Of a DNA stretch of 59,209 bases, positions 7,984 through 17,224 are shown piece by piece; position 1 is the stretch's first letter; every line of letters begins with the position of its first letter. Position numbers and translations under genes: made by a program. The notes beneath the pieces are model-generated. The model was not told the DNA's origin. It was given only the letters and a program-made list of their open reading frames with translations, and searched no databases. This stretch comes from an uncultured Clostridium sp. (lineage in GTDB: Bacteria > Bacillota > Clostridia > TANB77 > CAG-508), in NCBI GenBank assembly GCA_930990555.1, contig CAKNPW010000009.1, positions 1 to 59,209 on the forward strand, given 5' to 3'.

Positions 7984-9357
7984 ATGCAAGTAGAAAAGAA
8001 TAAAGAGTATATTGTAGATATAATAGATAATGGATTTCAAGGAGAAGGAATTGCAAAAATTGATGGACTTACAATTTTTATACCAAATACTATAAAAGGA
8101 GAGCAAGTGAAAATATTAATTGTAAAAGTATTAGCTTCACATGCTTTTGGCAAAATTATAGAAATAATTAATCCATCAGAAAATAGAGTGAAAAGTGATT
8201 GTACAACCTACAAAAGATGTGGAGGTTGTTCTTTAAGGCATGTAAAATATGAAGAGACATTAAAAATGAAACAAAATGCAGTTCAAAGTCTAGTAAATAA
8301 AACTTTAAATAATAAAATTAAAGTAGAAGAAACATTAGGTATGGAATATCCATATCATTACAGAAATAAAGCACAATATCCAGTTGGTTTAAATAAAGAA
8401 GGAAAACCAGTAATTGGTGTATTTGCTAATAGGACACATGAAATTATACCAATAGATACTTGTTTTATTCAAAATGAACAAACAGAAGAAATCGCGAAAT
8501 ATATTTTTAAATTTTTAGTAGATAATAATGTTAGTTTTTATAATGAGAAAACACAAAAAGGTTTAGTAAGACATATTGTTACTAAAATTGGTATAAGAAC
8601 AAATGAGATAATGTGTATTATTGTTATAAATGGTCGAGAAATACCTAATGAAGCTAGAATGATATCAGAATTAACAACTAAGTTTAGTAATATAAAGACT
8701 GTTGTAAAAAATATAAATACAAAAAATACAAATGTTATATTAGGAAGCGAGAACGTCAATTTGTATGGGGATGGATATATTACAGATAAGCTAGGTGAAT
8801 ATACATTCAAAATATCTCCAATGTCATTTTATCAAGTAAATTCAATTCAAGCTGAAAAGTTATATGAACTTGGAGTTGACTTTGCAGGTATAACAAAAGA
8901 AGATGTTGTATTTGATTTATACTGTGGAATTGGTACAATTTCGTTATTTATGAGTAAATTTGCCAAAAAAGTATACGGAGTAGAAATTGTAGAAGAAGCA
9001 ATTATTGCTGCAAAAGAAAATGCAACAATAAATAATGTAAATAATACAGAATTTATTGTTGGTGATGTGGAAAAAGTGTTAGATGACTTAGTAAATGTTA
9101 AGCAGATAATTCCAGATATTATTATGGTAGATCCACCAAGGAGAGGTTTAGATAATACGAGCATAGAAAATATAAAAAAAGTATTACCTAAAAAACTAGT
9201 ATATATTAGTTGTAATCCAGCTACATTAGTTAGAGATTTAGCAAAATTAGAAGCTATGTATGAAATAAAAAAGATTAAACCAGTTGATATGTTTCCTTTT
9301 ACAAATGGAATAGAATGTGTTTCTGTTATCGAATTAAAAAATAATTTTAATTATTAA
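7984..9357 (+). CDS. rlmD: 23S rRNA (uracil-5-)-methyltransferase, RlmD/RlmCD family
   Basis: A 457-residue RumA/TrmA-family enzyme that would transfer a methyl group from S-adenosylmethionine to C5 of uridine in 23S rRNA. The N-terminal TRAM-like beta domain is at residues 1-60. Iron-sulfur cysteines occur as C-x5-C-x2-C (CTTYKRCGGC), with a fourth in IDTCFIQ. The SAM site is FDLYCGIGTISLF, then MVDPPRRGL, and the catalytic cysteine is in YISCNPATLVRDL. Full length for the family. The AAAGGAG site fits the start. In Bacillota one enzyme often serves both RlmC and RlmD sites. Confidence 0.93.
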   Translation: MQVEKNKEYIVDIIDNGFQGEGIAKIDGLTIFIPNTIKGEQVKILIVKVLASHAFGKIIEIINPSENRVKSDCTTYKRCGGCSLRHVKYEETLKMKQNAVQSLVNKTLNNKIKVEETLGMEYPYHYRNKAQYPVGLNKEGKPVIGVFANRTHEIIPIDTCFIQNEQTEEIAKYIFKFLVDNNVSFYNEKTQKGLVRHIVTKIGIRTNEIMCIIVINGREIPNEARMISELTTKFSNIKTVVKNINTKNTNVILGSENVNLYGDGYITDKLGEYTFKISPMSFYQVNSIQAEKLYELGVDFAGITKEDVVFDLYCGIGTISLFMSKFAKKVYGVEIVEEAIIAAKENATINNVNNTEFIVGDVEKVLDDLVNVKQIIPDIIMVDPPRRGLDNTSIENIKKVLPKKLVYISCNPATLVRDLAKLEAMYEIKKIKPVDMFPFTNGIECVSVIELKNNFNY

Positions 9358-9561
9358 TAAAAAATAAGGATTATATACTATTCAAAATCAATTGATATTC
9401 CTAAAAAATAGAAAGTGAATTAGGATTAAAAGTAGAAGTTTATATAAATTAGAAATATGTAAATAATTACATGATTTGGTAAGAAAAATAGAATAAAAAA
9501 GGGATATATAAGTAATTATTAATGAAACTTAAAATTATTGAAAATAATAAGAGGTAAAAAT

Positions 9562-10419
9562 ATGCTATCAAGAAAAAAATATAAGTATCTAAATAGTAAA
9601 ATAAAGATTAATAAAAAATTCGTAGTACCATATAAAAGTATTATGCAATATTATAATGAAATGAATGACATAAAGGAAAATCCAGAGATATGGCAAGAGG
9701 CTAATGAAGACATTTTAAATATTGCAGAATTATACAATATGTTATATGGGATAATAAGCTTTTCTATTGCTTCAAAAGTAGAGGATAAAAATTTTAAAAT
9801 AAAAGCATTATATTCTTCGATATTTGTAACTATTGCAAATTCAATAACTTCTGTAATTTATTTAGCTGAAAAGGGATTAGATTATCAAGCAAATGTTATA
9901 AATAGGCAATTATTCGAAATATGTATGCTACTTTTAAATGTTATGATTGATGAAAACAAAGAAAAAATATTAACCGAAACAGAAATGAACGAAAGCAATA
10001 TGAAAATATGGAGAAAGTATTTTTCACCAAAAGAATTAAATAATACGATAGAAAATTATGAAAAAGTAAATTTGACAGACTGGAGAAAAAGACAATATAG
10101 TTTTTATTCAAATTATTCGCATAATGATTTTTTTAGTTTTTTATTTTTTTCATTTTCGTGTCCAAGAAATGAAAAAGATAAGTTGTTTAATAATGTTTTG
10201 GGAGGCTATATCAGTAGAATTAATACTATTTTAGAGAATATGATAGGTTTTCTTTGGTATACAAGTAAATTATTTATGAAACTTCTTGTAGATAAAACTA
10301 TACATATTTCAAAAGAAACATTACTTACAGAAAAAGAGTTATGGGAAGTTGCAGTTTACACATTTGCACTTTTGGATGTGTATTATCTTGATTATTTCAT
10401 GAATAAAAATTTAAAATAG
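9562..10419 (+). CDS. hypothetical helical protein (DUF5677-like appearance)
   Basis: 285 residues starting at ATG 9562 behind an AAGAGG site; an upstream in-frame TTG at 9538 is poorly placed. It is rich in helices, with RQLFEICMLLLNVM in the middle and YSFYSNYSHNDFF later, a pattern like the RxxFE...SxYSH layout of DUF5677/AbiV-like proteins. The similarity is weak and no catalytic role can be assigned. It stands alone between gene-poor AT-rich intervals. Confidence 0.55.
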   Translation: MLSRKKYKYLNSKIKINKKFVVPYKSIMQYYNEMNDIKENPEIWQEANEDILNIAELYNMLYGIISFSIASKVEDKNFKIKALYSSIFVTIANSITSVIYLAEKGLDYQANVINRQLFEICMLLLNVMIDENKEKILTETEMNESNMKIWRKYFSPKELNNTIENYEKVNLTDWRKRQYSFYSNYSHNDFFSFLFFSFSCPRNEKDKLFNNVLGGYISRINTILENMIGFLWYTSKLFMKLLVDKTIHISKETLLTEKELWEVAVYTFALLDVYYLDYFMNKNLK

Positions 10420-10662
10420 TATAAAAATTAATTGTAAGAGGTAAAATGTTAATTTAAAATGGTTTAATAGTTTGTTTTTATCTATATAATATTTAAAATT
10501 AAATGAAAATCAAATATATGATGAAGAAGAGATTTTTACATATTTGAAATATTATAAAGTATATGGCAAGGAAAAAGGTGACGAAAATTGTGAAATAATA
10601 AAGTAATTATTCTTGACTAAAGTATGCAAAAAAGCCAATAATATAATCAGGGAGGATTTACC

Positions 10663-11517
10663 ATGAATAATAAGTATGAAATTGTTTTTATAGATATAGA
10701 CGGGACATTAGTTAATGACGAAAAAATAGTGCCAGAAGAAAATATAGAAATTATAAGAAAATTGAAAGAAAACGGTATAGAAGTAGTATTAGCGTCAGGA
10801 AGACCATATCATAGTATTGAGAAATATAGTAAACAAGTAGGCGCAGTGCCATATATTATTGGTTCTAATGGTGGAATAGTAGCAAACTTTGTTGACGATA
10901 AAAAAATATTTAGTACAAGTATAAAAAAAGAGAGAGCAATAGAAATATTAAAATTAATAAAAAAAAATAATATATATTGTACAATTACTATTTCAGGAAA
11001 TTTAATAGTAGAAGATGAACAATATAGTATAACTAGAGAAAATAGAAATGAACTTGTATTAGTAACTTCATTAGAAGAATATCTAGAAACAAATGATGGA
11101 TCAGTAATTAAATTTAGTCTTATAGATGAGGGAAAAGACAAATTGAATGAAATGAGAAAAGAAATAATAGATAAATTTAATATTGAGGTAACAGAAATAG
11201 ATGAATTTATGATTCAAAAAAAATATAGAAAAGCAGAGAACAACTATAAACTTCCATATATAATGGACATTATGCCAGAAGGAATAAGTAAAGCAAAGGC
11301 GATATATGAATTATGTAAATATTGGGGTATAGAATTATCAAAAACTGTTGTATTTGGTGATGGATTAAATGACATAGAAATGTTTAATGTTGGAGGTTAC
11401 AAAGTAGCAATGGGAAATGCTGCTGATAAAATAAAAAAATTAGCAGATGTAATTACAAAAACAAATAATGAAGCTGGTGTAGCATATGAGCTTAATAAGA
11501 TTTTTGAGATATTATAA
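10663..11517 (+). CDS. Cof-type HAD phosphatase
   Basis: 284 residues. Motif I is DIDGTL (Asp11, Asp13), motif II lies in VLASGRP, the lysine of motif III in GISKAKAI, and motif IV is VVFGDGLNDIEMF. This is the full HAD-IIB (Cof/YidA) set, so it is an active metal-dependent phosphatase of sugar phosphates or similar small molecules in the cytoplasm. The ribosome site is GGGAGG. It is followed after 21 bases by lgt with its own AAAGGAG site, so the two are probably co-transcribed. Confidence 0.9.
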   Translation: MNNKYEIVFIDIDGTLVNDEKIVPEENIEIIRKLKENGIEVVLASGRPYHSIEKYSKQVGAVPYIIGSNGGIVANFVDDKKIFSTSIKKERAIEILKLIKKNNIYCTITISGNLIVEDEQYSITRENRNELVLVTSLEEYLETNDGSVIKFSLIDEGKDKLNEMRKEIIDKFNIEVTEIDEFMIQKKYRKAENNYKLPYIMDIMPEGISKAKAIYELCKYWGIELSKTVVFGDGLNDIEMFNVGGYKVAMGNAADKIKKLADVITKTNNEAGVAYELNKIFEIL

Positions 11518-11538
11518 ATTGTTAAAAGGAGAATATTA

Positions 11539-12351
11539 ATGACTATTGTTACATTTCCAGCTTTTAATATAAACTTAAGCATTTCTAGAATAGCATTTAC
11601 AATTGGTAGCATACATATATATTGGTATGCTATTTTTATAGCTGTAGCTATTTTAATTGCCATATTAGCTTTAAAAAAAGATTGTAAAAAATACAATATA
11701 AAATACAATGATATATTAGAATTAATGATACTTATACTACCAATAGCAATTATATGTGCTAGATTATACTATGTCATTTTCAATATGCAATATTATTTAA
11801 ATAATCCTAGTGAAATCATAAATATAAGAAATGGTGGACTTGCAATCTATGGAGGAATAATAGGTGGAGCCATAACAACTATTATATTTTGCAAAATTAA
11901 AAAAATAAAGATATTAGACATGTTTGATATGATAGTTCCATACTTAAGCTTAGGACAAGCAATTGGAAGATGGGGAAACTTTATTAATGGCGAAGCACAT
12001 GGAACAACAACTAATAGTATTTTTAGAATGGGAATTATAGAAAATGGTATATATATGGAAGTACATCCAACGTTTTTATATGAATCCATATGTACTTTAA
12101 TTATATTTTTTATATTAATGTATCTTAGAAATCATAGAAAATATGCAGGACAATTAACTATTGTATACTTATTATTGTATTCTGTAATTAGAATAATAAT
12201 AGAGGGTCTAAGAACAGACAGTTTAATGATTGGAAACATAAGGATATCCCAATTAATTTCGATTATCATATTTTTAGTAGTAATATTTATATTGATATAT
12301 AATTATAAAAAGAGAAAGAAAATTAGGTTGTTAGAAGAAAAAAATATTTAA
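11539..12351 (+). CDS. lgt: prolipoprotein diacylglyceryl transferase
   Basis: A 270-residue integral membrane protein with about seven hydrophobic helices. The family signature GRWGNFINGEAHG is present, as is the earlier RNGGLAIYGG segment. Lgt transfers diacylglyceryl from phosphatidylglycerol to the lipobox cysteine of prolipoproteins at the cytoplasmic membrane, the first step of lipoprotein maturation. Length and motif order are normal. The AAAAGGAG site is well placed, and it lies downstream of a Cof phosphatase, ending in a strong terminator. Confidence 0.95.
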   Translation: MTIVTFPAFNINLSISRIAFTIGSIHIYWYAIFIAVAILIAILALKKDCKKYNIKYNDILELMILILPIAIICARLYYVIFNMQYYLNNPSEIINIRNGGLAIYGGIIGGAITTIIFCKIKKIKILDMFDMIVPYLSLGQAIGRWGNFINGEAHGTTTNSIFRMGIIENGIYMEVHPTFLYESICTLIIFFILMYLRNHRKYAGQLTIVYLLLYSVIRIIIEGLRTDSLMIGNIRISQLISIIIFLVVIFILIYNYKKRKKIRLLEEKNI

Positions 12352-12354
12352 TTT

Positions 12355-12385
12355 AAAGACTATTACGAATAAGTAATAGTCTTTT
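12355..12385 (+). terminator. rho-independent terminator of lgt
   Basis: AAAGACTATTAC, 6-nt loop, GTAATAGTCTTTT; a perfect stem directly after the lgt stop. Confidence 0.85.
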
Positions 12386-12439
12386 CTATTGCATATCATT
12401 TTTTTATATGATAATATAAACTCACAAAAGGGAGAATGT

Positions 12440-12838
12440 ATGAAAAAGTTAGTAATATTAGGAAGTGCAAAATTTGAAAAAGAAATAAAAAAATGGGTAG
12501 AATATTTTAAAGAACATAATTATGATGTAATTAATTATCCAAAAAAAATAGATCAATCAAACGAATTAATATATAAAGATGTATATATTAATTTTTATAA
12601 TGACTTAGAAGAAGCAGATTGTTTATTTGTATTAAACGAAGAGAAAAATGGTATAAAAGGATATGTTGGTCCACAGGTTTATGCAGAAATGAGCTATATA
12701 ATAGTACAAAATATATTACAAAATAGAAATAAAGCTATTTGGATTTTAAATGAACCATCAAAAGAGGTTTCAAGCTATAATGAATTAAATAATTTTATAA
12801 AATTAGGATGGATAAAATTATTTAAAACAAAAGATTAA
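12440..12838 (+). CDS. nucleoside 2-deoxyribosyltransferase-like protein
   Basis: 132 residues from ATG 12440 (GGGAG site). MKKLVILGSAKFEKEI is a Rossmann-type first strand, EADCLFVLNEEKNGIKGYVGPQVYAEM resembles the D-x-hydrophobic and G..tA.Em segments of nucleoside deoxyribosyltransferase-like (YtoQ/DUF4406 type) folds. The substrate is unknown, and the fold assignment is inference from these two segments. It is monocistronic between two terminators. Confidence 0.5.
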   Translation: MKKLVILGSAKFEKEIKKWVEYFKEHNYDVINYPKKIDQSNELIYKDVYINFYNDLEEADCLFVLNEEKNGIKGYVGPQVYAEMSYIIVQNILQNRNKAIWILNEPSKEVSSYNELNNFIKLGWIKLFKTKD

Positions 12839-12920
12839 TGTAATATATTATCCAATATAAAAAGATTTTTTGTGTGTCAAATCATAGTTCTTAGGCATAT
12901 ATATCAAGTTTTATATTTAC

Positions 12921-12950
12921 AAAAGAGGAACTATTTAGTTCCTCTTTTAT
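12921..12950 (+). terminator. rho-independent terminator
   Basis: AAAAGAGGAACT/AGTTCCTCTTTT, a perfect 12-bp stem with a 4-nt loop. Confidence 0.85.
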
Positions 12951-12992
12951 GCTAATATACTAAATTGCACCAAATTAGATAGGAGTGATTTT

Positions 12993-13646
12993 ATGAAGCT
13001 AATTTTAATAAGACATGGACAAACCCAGGGGAATATTTTAAATGAGCAAGGAATTAACCTATTTACAGGTGCATTAAATAACAAATGTACAAATTTAACC
13101 GAAAAGGGGATAGAAGCTGCCAAAAAATTAAAGGAAAATCCAATTATTAAGGAGATTTCTAAAGTTTATTGTTCAGACTTAAAAAGAGCTATAGATACAG
13201 CAAAACTTGCAAAACCGGGTTATGAACTTCATATAGATAAACGTTTAAGAGAAAGAAGTTTGGGCGATTTTGAAGGAAAGTATCCAGAAGATTTAGAAGA
13301 TTATGAAAACTATAAAAAATATTTTACAGATGAAAATTATAAAAAATTTAGAAGAGATTTTATTCAAAAAGCTCCAAACGGAGAAAGTTATACAGATGTA
13401 ATAGAAAGAACAAAAGATTTTTTAGATTCATTAAACATGGACGAAGATATAACAATAGGTATATTTACACATATGCATTGCATAAGATGTATCTTCTATA
13501 ACTTACTTAAATTTGAGCCAAAGGAGAAGATTTTTAATTTAAAGATAGAAAATTGTGAACCATATGTAATAGAAAGAATGCATGATAAAAAATTTAAATT
13601 AACATCACATAATTTAGATGACTTATTTAATAAGATTTGTTGGTAA
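12993..13646 (+). CDS. histidine phosphatase (phosphoglycerate mutase family)
   Basis: 217 residues. RHG at residues 7-9 gives the phospho-accepting histidine; SDLKRAIDTA and RLRERSLGDFEG are the usual branch-2 phosphatase landmarks; a second histidine lies in FTHMHCIR. It is a broad-range phosphatase of the GpmB/CobC type rather than a glycolytic mutase, judged by context. The stop codon is followed after 4 bases by a GNAT gene, so the pair is likely coupled. Confidence 0.88.
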   Translation: MKLILIRHGQTQGNILNEQGINLFTGALNNKCTNLTEKGIEAAKKLKENPIIKEISKVYCSDLKRAIDTAKLAKPGYELHIDKRLRERSLGDFEGKYPEDLEDYENYKKYFTDENYKKFRRDFIQKAPNGESYTDVIERTKDFLDSLNMDEDITIGIFTHMHCIRCIFYNLLKFEPKEKIFNLKIENCEPYVIERMHDKKFKLTSHNLDDLFNKICW

Positions 13647-13650
13647 AAAC

Positions 13651-14259
13651 ATGAATAAACAAGATTTAATAGATTTGCATTTTAAAGGTGCAACAGAATT
13701 ATATAAATCAGAATTAATAGAAAAAGACGATTACTATATATTTAGTAATTTACTAATAGATAATTGCTACTGGAATATGGGAATTTTAAAAAATTTTGAT
13801 ACAGATATTAATTTAGTATGGGAGAATATAAAAAAAGAATTACAAAAAAGAAATAGAAATCCAGAAATTTATATTATTCCATATAAAGATTATAAGCTTA
13901 ATCCTTATGAAGCTGTAAATGATGGATATGGAACCGCTTTATATAATAGTTTTCAAAATTTAGAAAGTGAATATAAAAGTATACATTATGCTGGAAAATA
14001 TAATAGGGAAATAGTATCAACTGCAACAGTTGTTTATAAAAAAGAGAATGCCATAATATATAATGTAACAACCAAAAAACAATATCAGAAAATGGGAATA
14101 TGTAAAGAGATGATGTCATATATAATTTCTGATTTAAGAGAAAAGGGAGTAAAAAATGTTTGTGTGCAAACCGAACAAGGATATTATACAGAAAAGGCAT
14201 ATGCCAATATGGGGTTTAAAGAGATAATGCTAGGAAGAGTTTTTGTTAAAGATAATTAA
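13651..14259 (+). CDS. GNAT-family N-acetyltransferase
   Basis: About 202 residues from ATG 13651, four bases after the upstream stop; an in-frame ATG at 13618 inside the upstream gene is an alternative. The GNAT core is in the C-terminal half: NVTTKKQYQKMGICKEMMSYI gives the acetyl-CoA loop (Q/RxxGxC variant), followed by VCVQTEQGYYTEKAYANMGFK. The N-terminal 80 residues form a separate, unrecognised domain. Substrate unknown. Confidence 0.75.
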   Translation: MNKQDLIDLHFKGATELYKSELIEKDDYYIFSNLLIDNCYWNMGILKNFDTDINLVWENIKKELQKRNRNPEIYIIPYKDYKLNPYEAVNDGYGTALYNSFQNLESEYKSIHYAGKYNREIVSTATVVYKKENAIIYNVTTKKQYQKMGICKEMMSYIISDLREKGVKNVCVQTEQGYYTEKAYANMGFKEIMLGRVFVKDN

Positions 14260-14276
14260 TTTTTAAAGGAGTTTTT

Positions 14277-14726
14277 ATGATAGTTGAAAATAAATATTTT
14301 GAAGATATTAAAAGAATTTGGAAGGATAATCACAATGGTTTTATTTCAAAAGAGAGTAACGAAATGCTAATAAATAACAAGGATATATTAAAGATAGTGT
14401 ATTTAGAAAATAATGTACCAGCTGGATATGTTGCAGTATATACAAAAGATGATTTTTGTAAGTTAGAAGATTTTCCAGACAAAATAGATAGAAATGGGAA
14501 GGTTTCTTATATATGGGAAATTGTAACTGACAAAAAATATATGGGAAAAGGAATTGCAAGTAAACTTATGCAATATGTGTTGGAAAAATTTAAAGGATAT
14601 AAAATTTATAGCTGTATTGCAAAAGAAAATATACCATCACTAAAATTACATGAAAAATATGGTTTTAAGGAGGCATATCAATTTACAAAAGATAAAGAAC
14701 AAATAATGTTAGTAAAAAGCAATTAA
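14277..14726 (+). CDS. GNAT-family N-acetyltransferase
   Basis: A compact 149-residue GNAT. WEIVTDKKYMGKGIASKLMQYV holds the acetyl-CoA pyrophosphate loop (GKGIAS), and SLKLHEKYGFKEAY is the closing motif B. The AAAGGAG site is 7 bases upstream. It follows another GNAT by 17 bases, so histidine phosphatase and two acetyltransferases may form one operon. Substrate unknown. Confidence 0.85.
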   Translation: MIVENKYFEDIKRIWKDNHNGFISKESNEMLINNKDILKIVYLENNVPAGYVAVYTKDDFCKLEDFPDKIDRNGKVSYIWEIVTDKKYMGKGIASKLMQYVLEKFKGYKIYSCIAKENIPSLKLHEKYGFKEAYQFTKDKEQIMLVKSN

Positions 14727-14785
14727 TTTAATTATTTAATATAGTTCTGCAGTATAAAAAATATGAAAGTAAAGGGAGTAATAAA

Positions 14786-15265
14786 ATGGATATTGAAATT
14801 TTAAAAGAATATGTAAAAATTAAACATGAAGGACAAAAAAGAAAACAAGGAACACCATACTATTTGCATCCATTTGCGGTTGCAGATATATTAAAAGAAA
14901 AGGGATTTAATGATGATTACCAAGCTGCAGGATTATTACATGATACATTAGAAGATACAAATGCAACAAAAGAAGAAATCTTGAAATTGAGCAATAAAGA
15001 AGTTTTAGACACAGTGGTGTTACTAACAAAAGAAAAAGGATACAAAATGCAAGATTATTATAATAGAATAAAAAATAATGATATGGCAAAAATGGTAAAA
15101 TTAGCAGATCGATATCATAATTTAAGCGAAAGTACAATGACAAATATTTTATTTAAGAAAAAATATATAAAAGAGACAGAAGATTGGTATATAAAAATGG
15201 CTGAAGGAACATGCTTTGAAGAAGATATAAAACAAGCATTAGATAATTTAATAAAAAGTTTATAA
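14786..15265 (+). CDS. HD-domain (p)ppGpp hydrolase-like protein (MESH1/SpoT-type)
   Basis: 159 residues consisting only of an HD phosphohydrolase domain. RKQGTPYYLHPF (His28), LLHDTLEDT (His52, Asp53, Glu56, Asp57) and KLADRYHNL match the metal-binding motifs of RelA/SpoT hydrolase domains and small alarmone hydrolases. No synthetase or TGS domain is attached. It would hydrolyse (p)ppGpp or a related nucleotide in the cytoplasm; the exact substrate is inferred. GGGAG ribosome site. Confidence 0.8.
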   Translation: MDIEILKEYVKIKHEGQKRKQGTPYYLHPFAVADILKEKGFNDDYQAAGLLHDTLEDTNATKEEILKLSNKEVLDTVVLLTKEKGYKMQDYYNRIKNNDMAKMVKLADRYHNLSESTMTNILFKKKYIKETEDWYIKMAEGTCFEEDIKQALDNLIKSL

Positions 15266-15299
15266 ATTACTTTGATATGAAGAAAGTGGAGAAATAATT

Positions 15300-15696
15300 A
15301 TGAAAAAATTAAATGTAATAATAGTTTTTAATAAAGAAGAAGATAAAATTTTAATGTGTAGAAGAACTAAAGAACCCTATAAAGGTAAATTAAATCTTGT
15401 TGGTGGAAAAGTAGAAAAGGATGAAGATGAATTACAAGCAGCATATAGAGAATTAGAAGAAGAAACTGCCATTACAAGAGATGATATAAAATTAATAAAT
15501 GTTATGAATTTTGAGTATAAATTACAAGATATGGAATTGGAAGTCTATGCAGGCAAATTAAATAAAGAAGTTAATCTAGTAGAAGAGATTAATAAACTAC
15601 TTTGGGTAGATTGATGTTTTAAATTCAAATTCTGAGTATAACCAAATTGGATATGTAGGTTTTGCGGAAACTATTATGAAAAGATACCAAAATTAA
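15300..15696 (+). pseudogene. MutT-like NUDIX hydrolase, frameshifted near the end
   Basis: The open part ends at 15614 after 104 residues and contains a complete NUDIX box (GGKVEKDEDELQAAYRELEEE). The normal C-terminus follows in another frame: from about 15610 the bases encode DVLNSNSEYNQIGYVGFAETIM and stop at 15694-15696. One extra base at about 15608-15610 explains the break. The lost part is the last strand and helix of the fold, so activity is doubtful although the catalytic box is intact. The shifted tail runs into a methyltransferase remnant. Confidence 0.75.
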
Positions 15697-15941
15697 TTAA
15701 TAATATATATGAAATTTTAAATCTTAAAGGAAGACTATTTTTAACTAGTTTCTTTTTAAACGAGGATAAAATAAGTCCAAAATTTGCAGTACAATTTGCT
15801 GTAGAGATAATTACAAGCTCTAATGATGGAAAAGTATATAAATTTAATGAGATTGAGAAAATACTAAAAAACAGATTTGATAATTTACAAAAGATAGAAG
15901 ATATACCAGGACCTGCAACATTATATATAGCAACTAAATAA
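15675..15941 (+). pseudogene. 3' remnant of a SAM-dependent methyltransferase
   Basis: A reading frame without a start codon encodes KIPKLINNIYEILNLKGRLFL, then TSFFLNEDKISPKFAVQFAV and, at the end, DIPGPATLYIATK. The order 'helix - LKGRLFL - ... - final strand' is that of the C-terminal half of a class I methyltransferase. The SAM-binding N-terminal half is missing. It overlaps the end of the frameshifted NUDIX gene, so a deletion probably removed the intergenic region and the methyltransferase head. Confidence 0.6.
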
Positions 15942-15982
15942 AAATTGGCAGATGTATCTTATAAAAATGAGGGGGAATATGT

Positions 15983-16540
15983 ATGTTAGAATTAGTAACA
16001 CCAACAATGAAATACAAAGAAAAAGCAATAGATTTTATAAACGAATTTAATGAATATAAATCAGATATAAATGGAACAGGAGGATTATATAGATATTTAG
16101 ATGACTATGAAGGTTGGCTAAAAAAACTAGATGAAGACAAAAACCGTCCTGTAACAGAAGAAAAAGTGCCAGCAGAAACATTTTTCTTAGTAAGAAAAGA
16201 AGATGATAAAATAGTTGGTATGATTAATATTCGCTTAGCATTAAATGAAAAATTTAGAAAAATAAATGGAAATATAGGATATTCCATCAGACCAACCGAA
16301 AGAAGAAAAGGATATAATAATATAAATCTATATTTGGGATTAAAAAAATGTAAAGAGTATGGAATAAAAGAAGTATTACTTACAGTAGATAAGGACAACT
16401 TAGGTTCTAAAAAAACAATATTAAGATTTAATCCAAGATTTGAAAGAGAATATTATGATGAAGAAGCACATAAATGTATAATTCAATTATATTGGATAGA
16501 TGTAGAAAAAGGAATTGAATTATGGGAAAGTGAACATTAA
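15983..16540 (+). CDS. GNAT-family N-acetyltransferase (YjaB/RimJ-like)
   Basis: 185 residues with ribosome site GAGGGG. NGNIGYSIRPTERRKGYNNINLYLGL contains the acetyl-CoA loop (RRKGYNN), with LLTVDKDNLGSKKTILRF as the closing segment. The opening LELVTPTMKYKEKAIDFINEF and the IVGMINIRL strand match predicted acetyltransferases common in Bacillota. Substrate unknown. It precedes the cupin-HD chimera by 10 bases. Confidence 0.85.
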   Translation: MLELVTPTMKYKEKAIDFINEFNEYKSDINGTGGLYRYLDDYEGWLKKLDEDKNRPVTEEKVPAETFFLVRKEDDKIVGMINIRLALNEKFRKINGNIGYSIRPTERRKGYNNINLYLGLKKCKEYGIKEVLLTVDKDNLGSKKTILRFNPRFEREYYDEEAHKCIIQLYWIDVEKGIELWESEH

Positions 16541-16550
16541 GGAGAAAAAT

Positions 16551-17060
16551 ATGATTTATAAATATAATGAAGCTAAAAAAAGAAATGTTGGAGACAATAT
16601 GCAAATCACTGATTTATATCCTGTAAAGGATATGCCAATGGATTTGGTTATTGGAGAATTAAATGGATTTCATGGAAAAGAGCTTATAAAAAGATGCAAC
16701 TCATACAAAGTAAAAAACGGGGCTAAAATAGAAGATGAGTTGTTGCATAAATTAAATTATCCCGAAAATAAAATAGAACATGTAAAAAAATGTATAGAAA
16801 ATCATAGGAGTAGCAGAAAAGCAGAAAGAAATACAGTAGAAGAACAATGCGTAGCTGATGCAGATGCAATAGCACATTTTGATGCGATACCATCATTATT
16901 TTCATTAGCATATAAAGATAGAAAAATGAATATACAAGCTGGAGCAAATTTTGTAAAAGAAAAATTAAAAAGAGACTATCAAAAATTAAGTCCTAAAACC
17001 AAAGAATTAATGCAAGCAAGATATAAAAATATAATGAAAGAGGTATTTTTAGAAGAATAA
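16551..17060 (+). pseudogene. chimera: cupin-protein head joined to HD-protein tail
   Basis: 169 residues from ATG 16551 (AAGGAG site). Residues 1-58 (NVGDNMQITDLYPVKDMPMD, then GELNGFHG) look like the first strands of a cupin protein. From about residue 60, GAKIEDELLHKLNYPENKIEHV followed by KKCIENHR and VADADAIAHFD is the second half of an HD phosphohydrolase. The HD pair and first metal ligands are absent. Neither half is complete, so an in-frame deletion has probably fused two neighbouring genes. A purposeful new protein cannot be excluded, since the frame is open. Confidence 0.6.
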
Positions 17061-17061
17061 T

Positions 17062-17181
17062 ATGGAAGAATTAAAACTAATAAAAATTTTATGGGATTAC
17101 ATGGATTTAAAACAACAACTTAAGAAATCAGATTGTATAATTGTACTAGGATGTAGTGATATAAGTAAAAAGAGGTTATAA
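17062..17181 (+). pseudogene. 5' remnant of a YdcF/DUF218 gene
   Basis: A 39-codon frame, MEELKLIKILWDYMDLKQQL followed by KKSDCIIVLGCSDIS, then stop. This is the well-conserved first strand and D-x-I-hydrophobic-VLG motif of YdcF-like (DUF218) proteins, which are normally about 200 residues. The rest of the gene is gone. The head begins one base after the chimera stop. Confidence 0.65.
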
Positions 17182-17224
17182 TACAAGATAAATAGTATAT
17201 TGCTAAATCAAAAAGGAGGAAAAA

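Noticed and set aside
10490..10603. 38-codon frame ending in KGDENCEIIK before the Cof gene
   Set aside because: No start codon or ribosome site and no recognisable family; it could be a remnant but cannot be supported.
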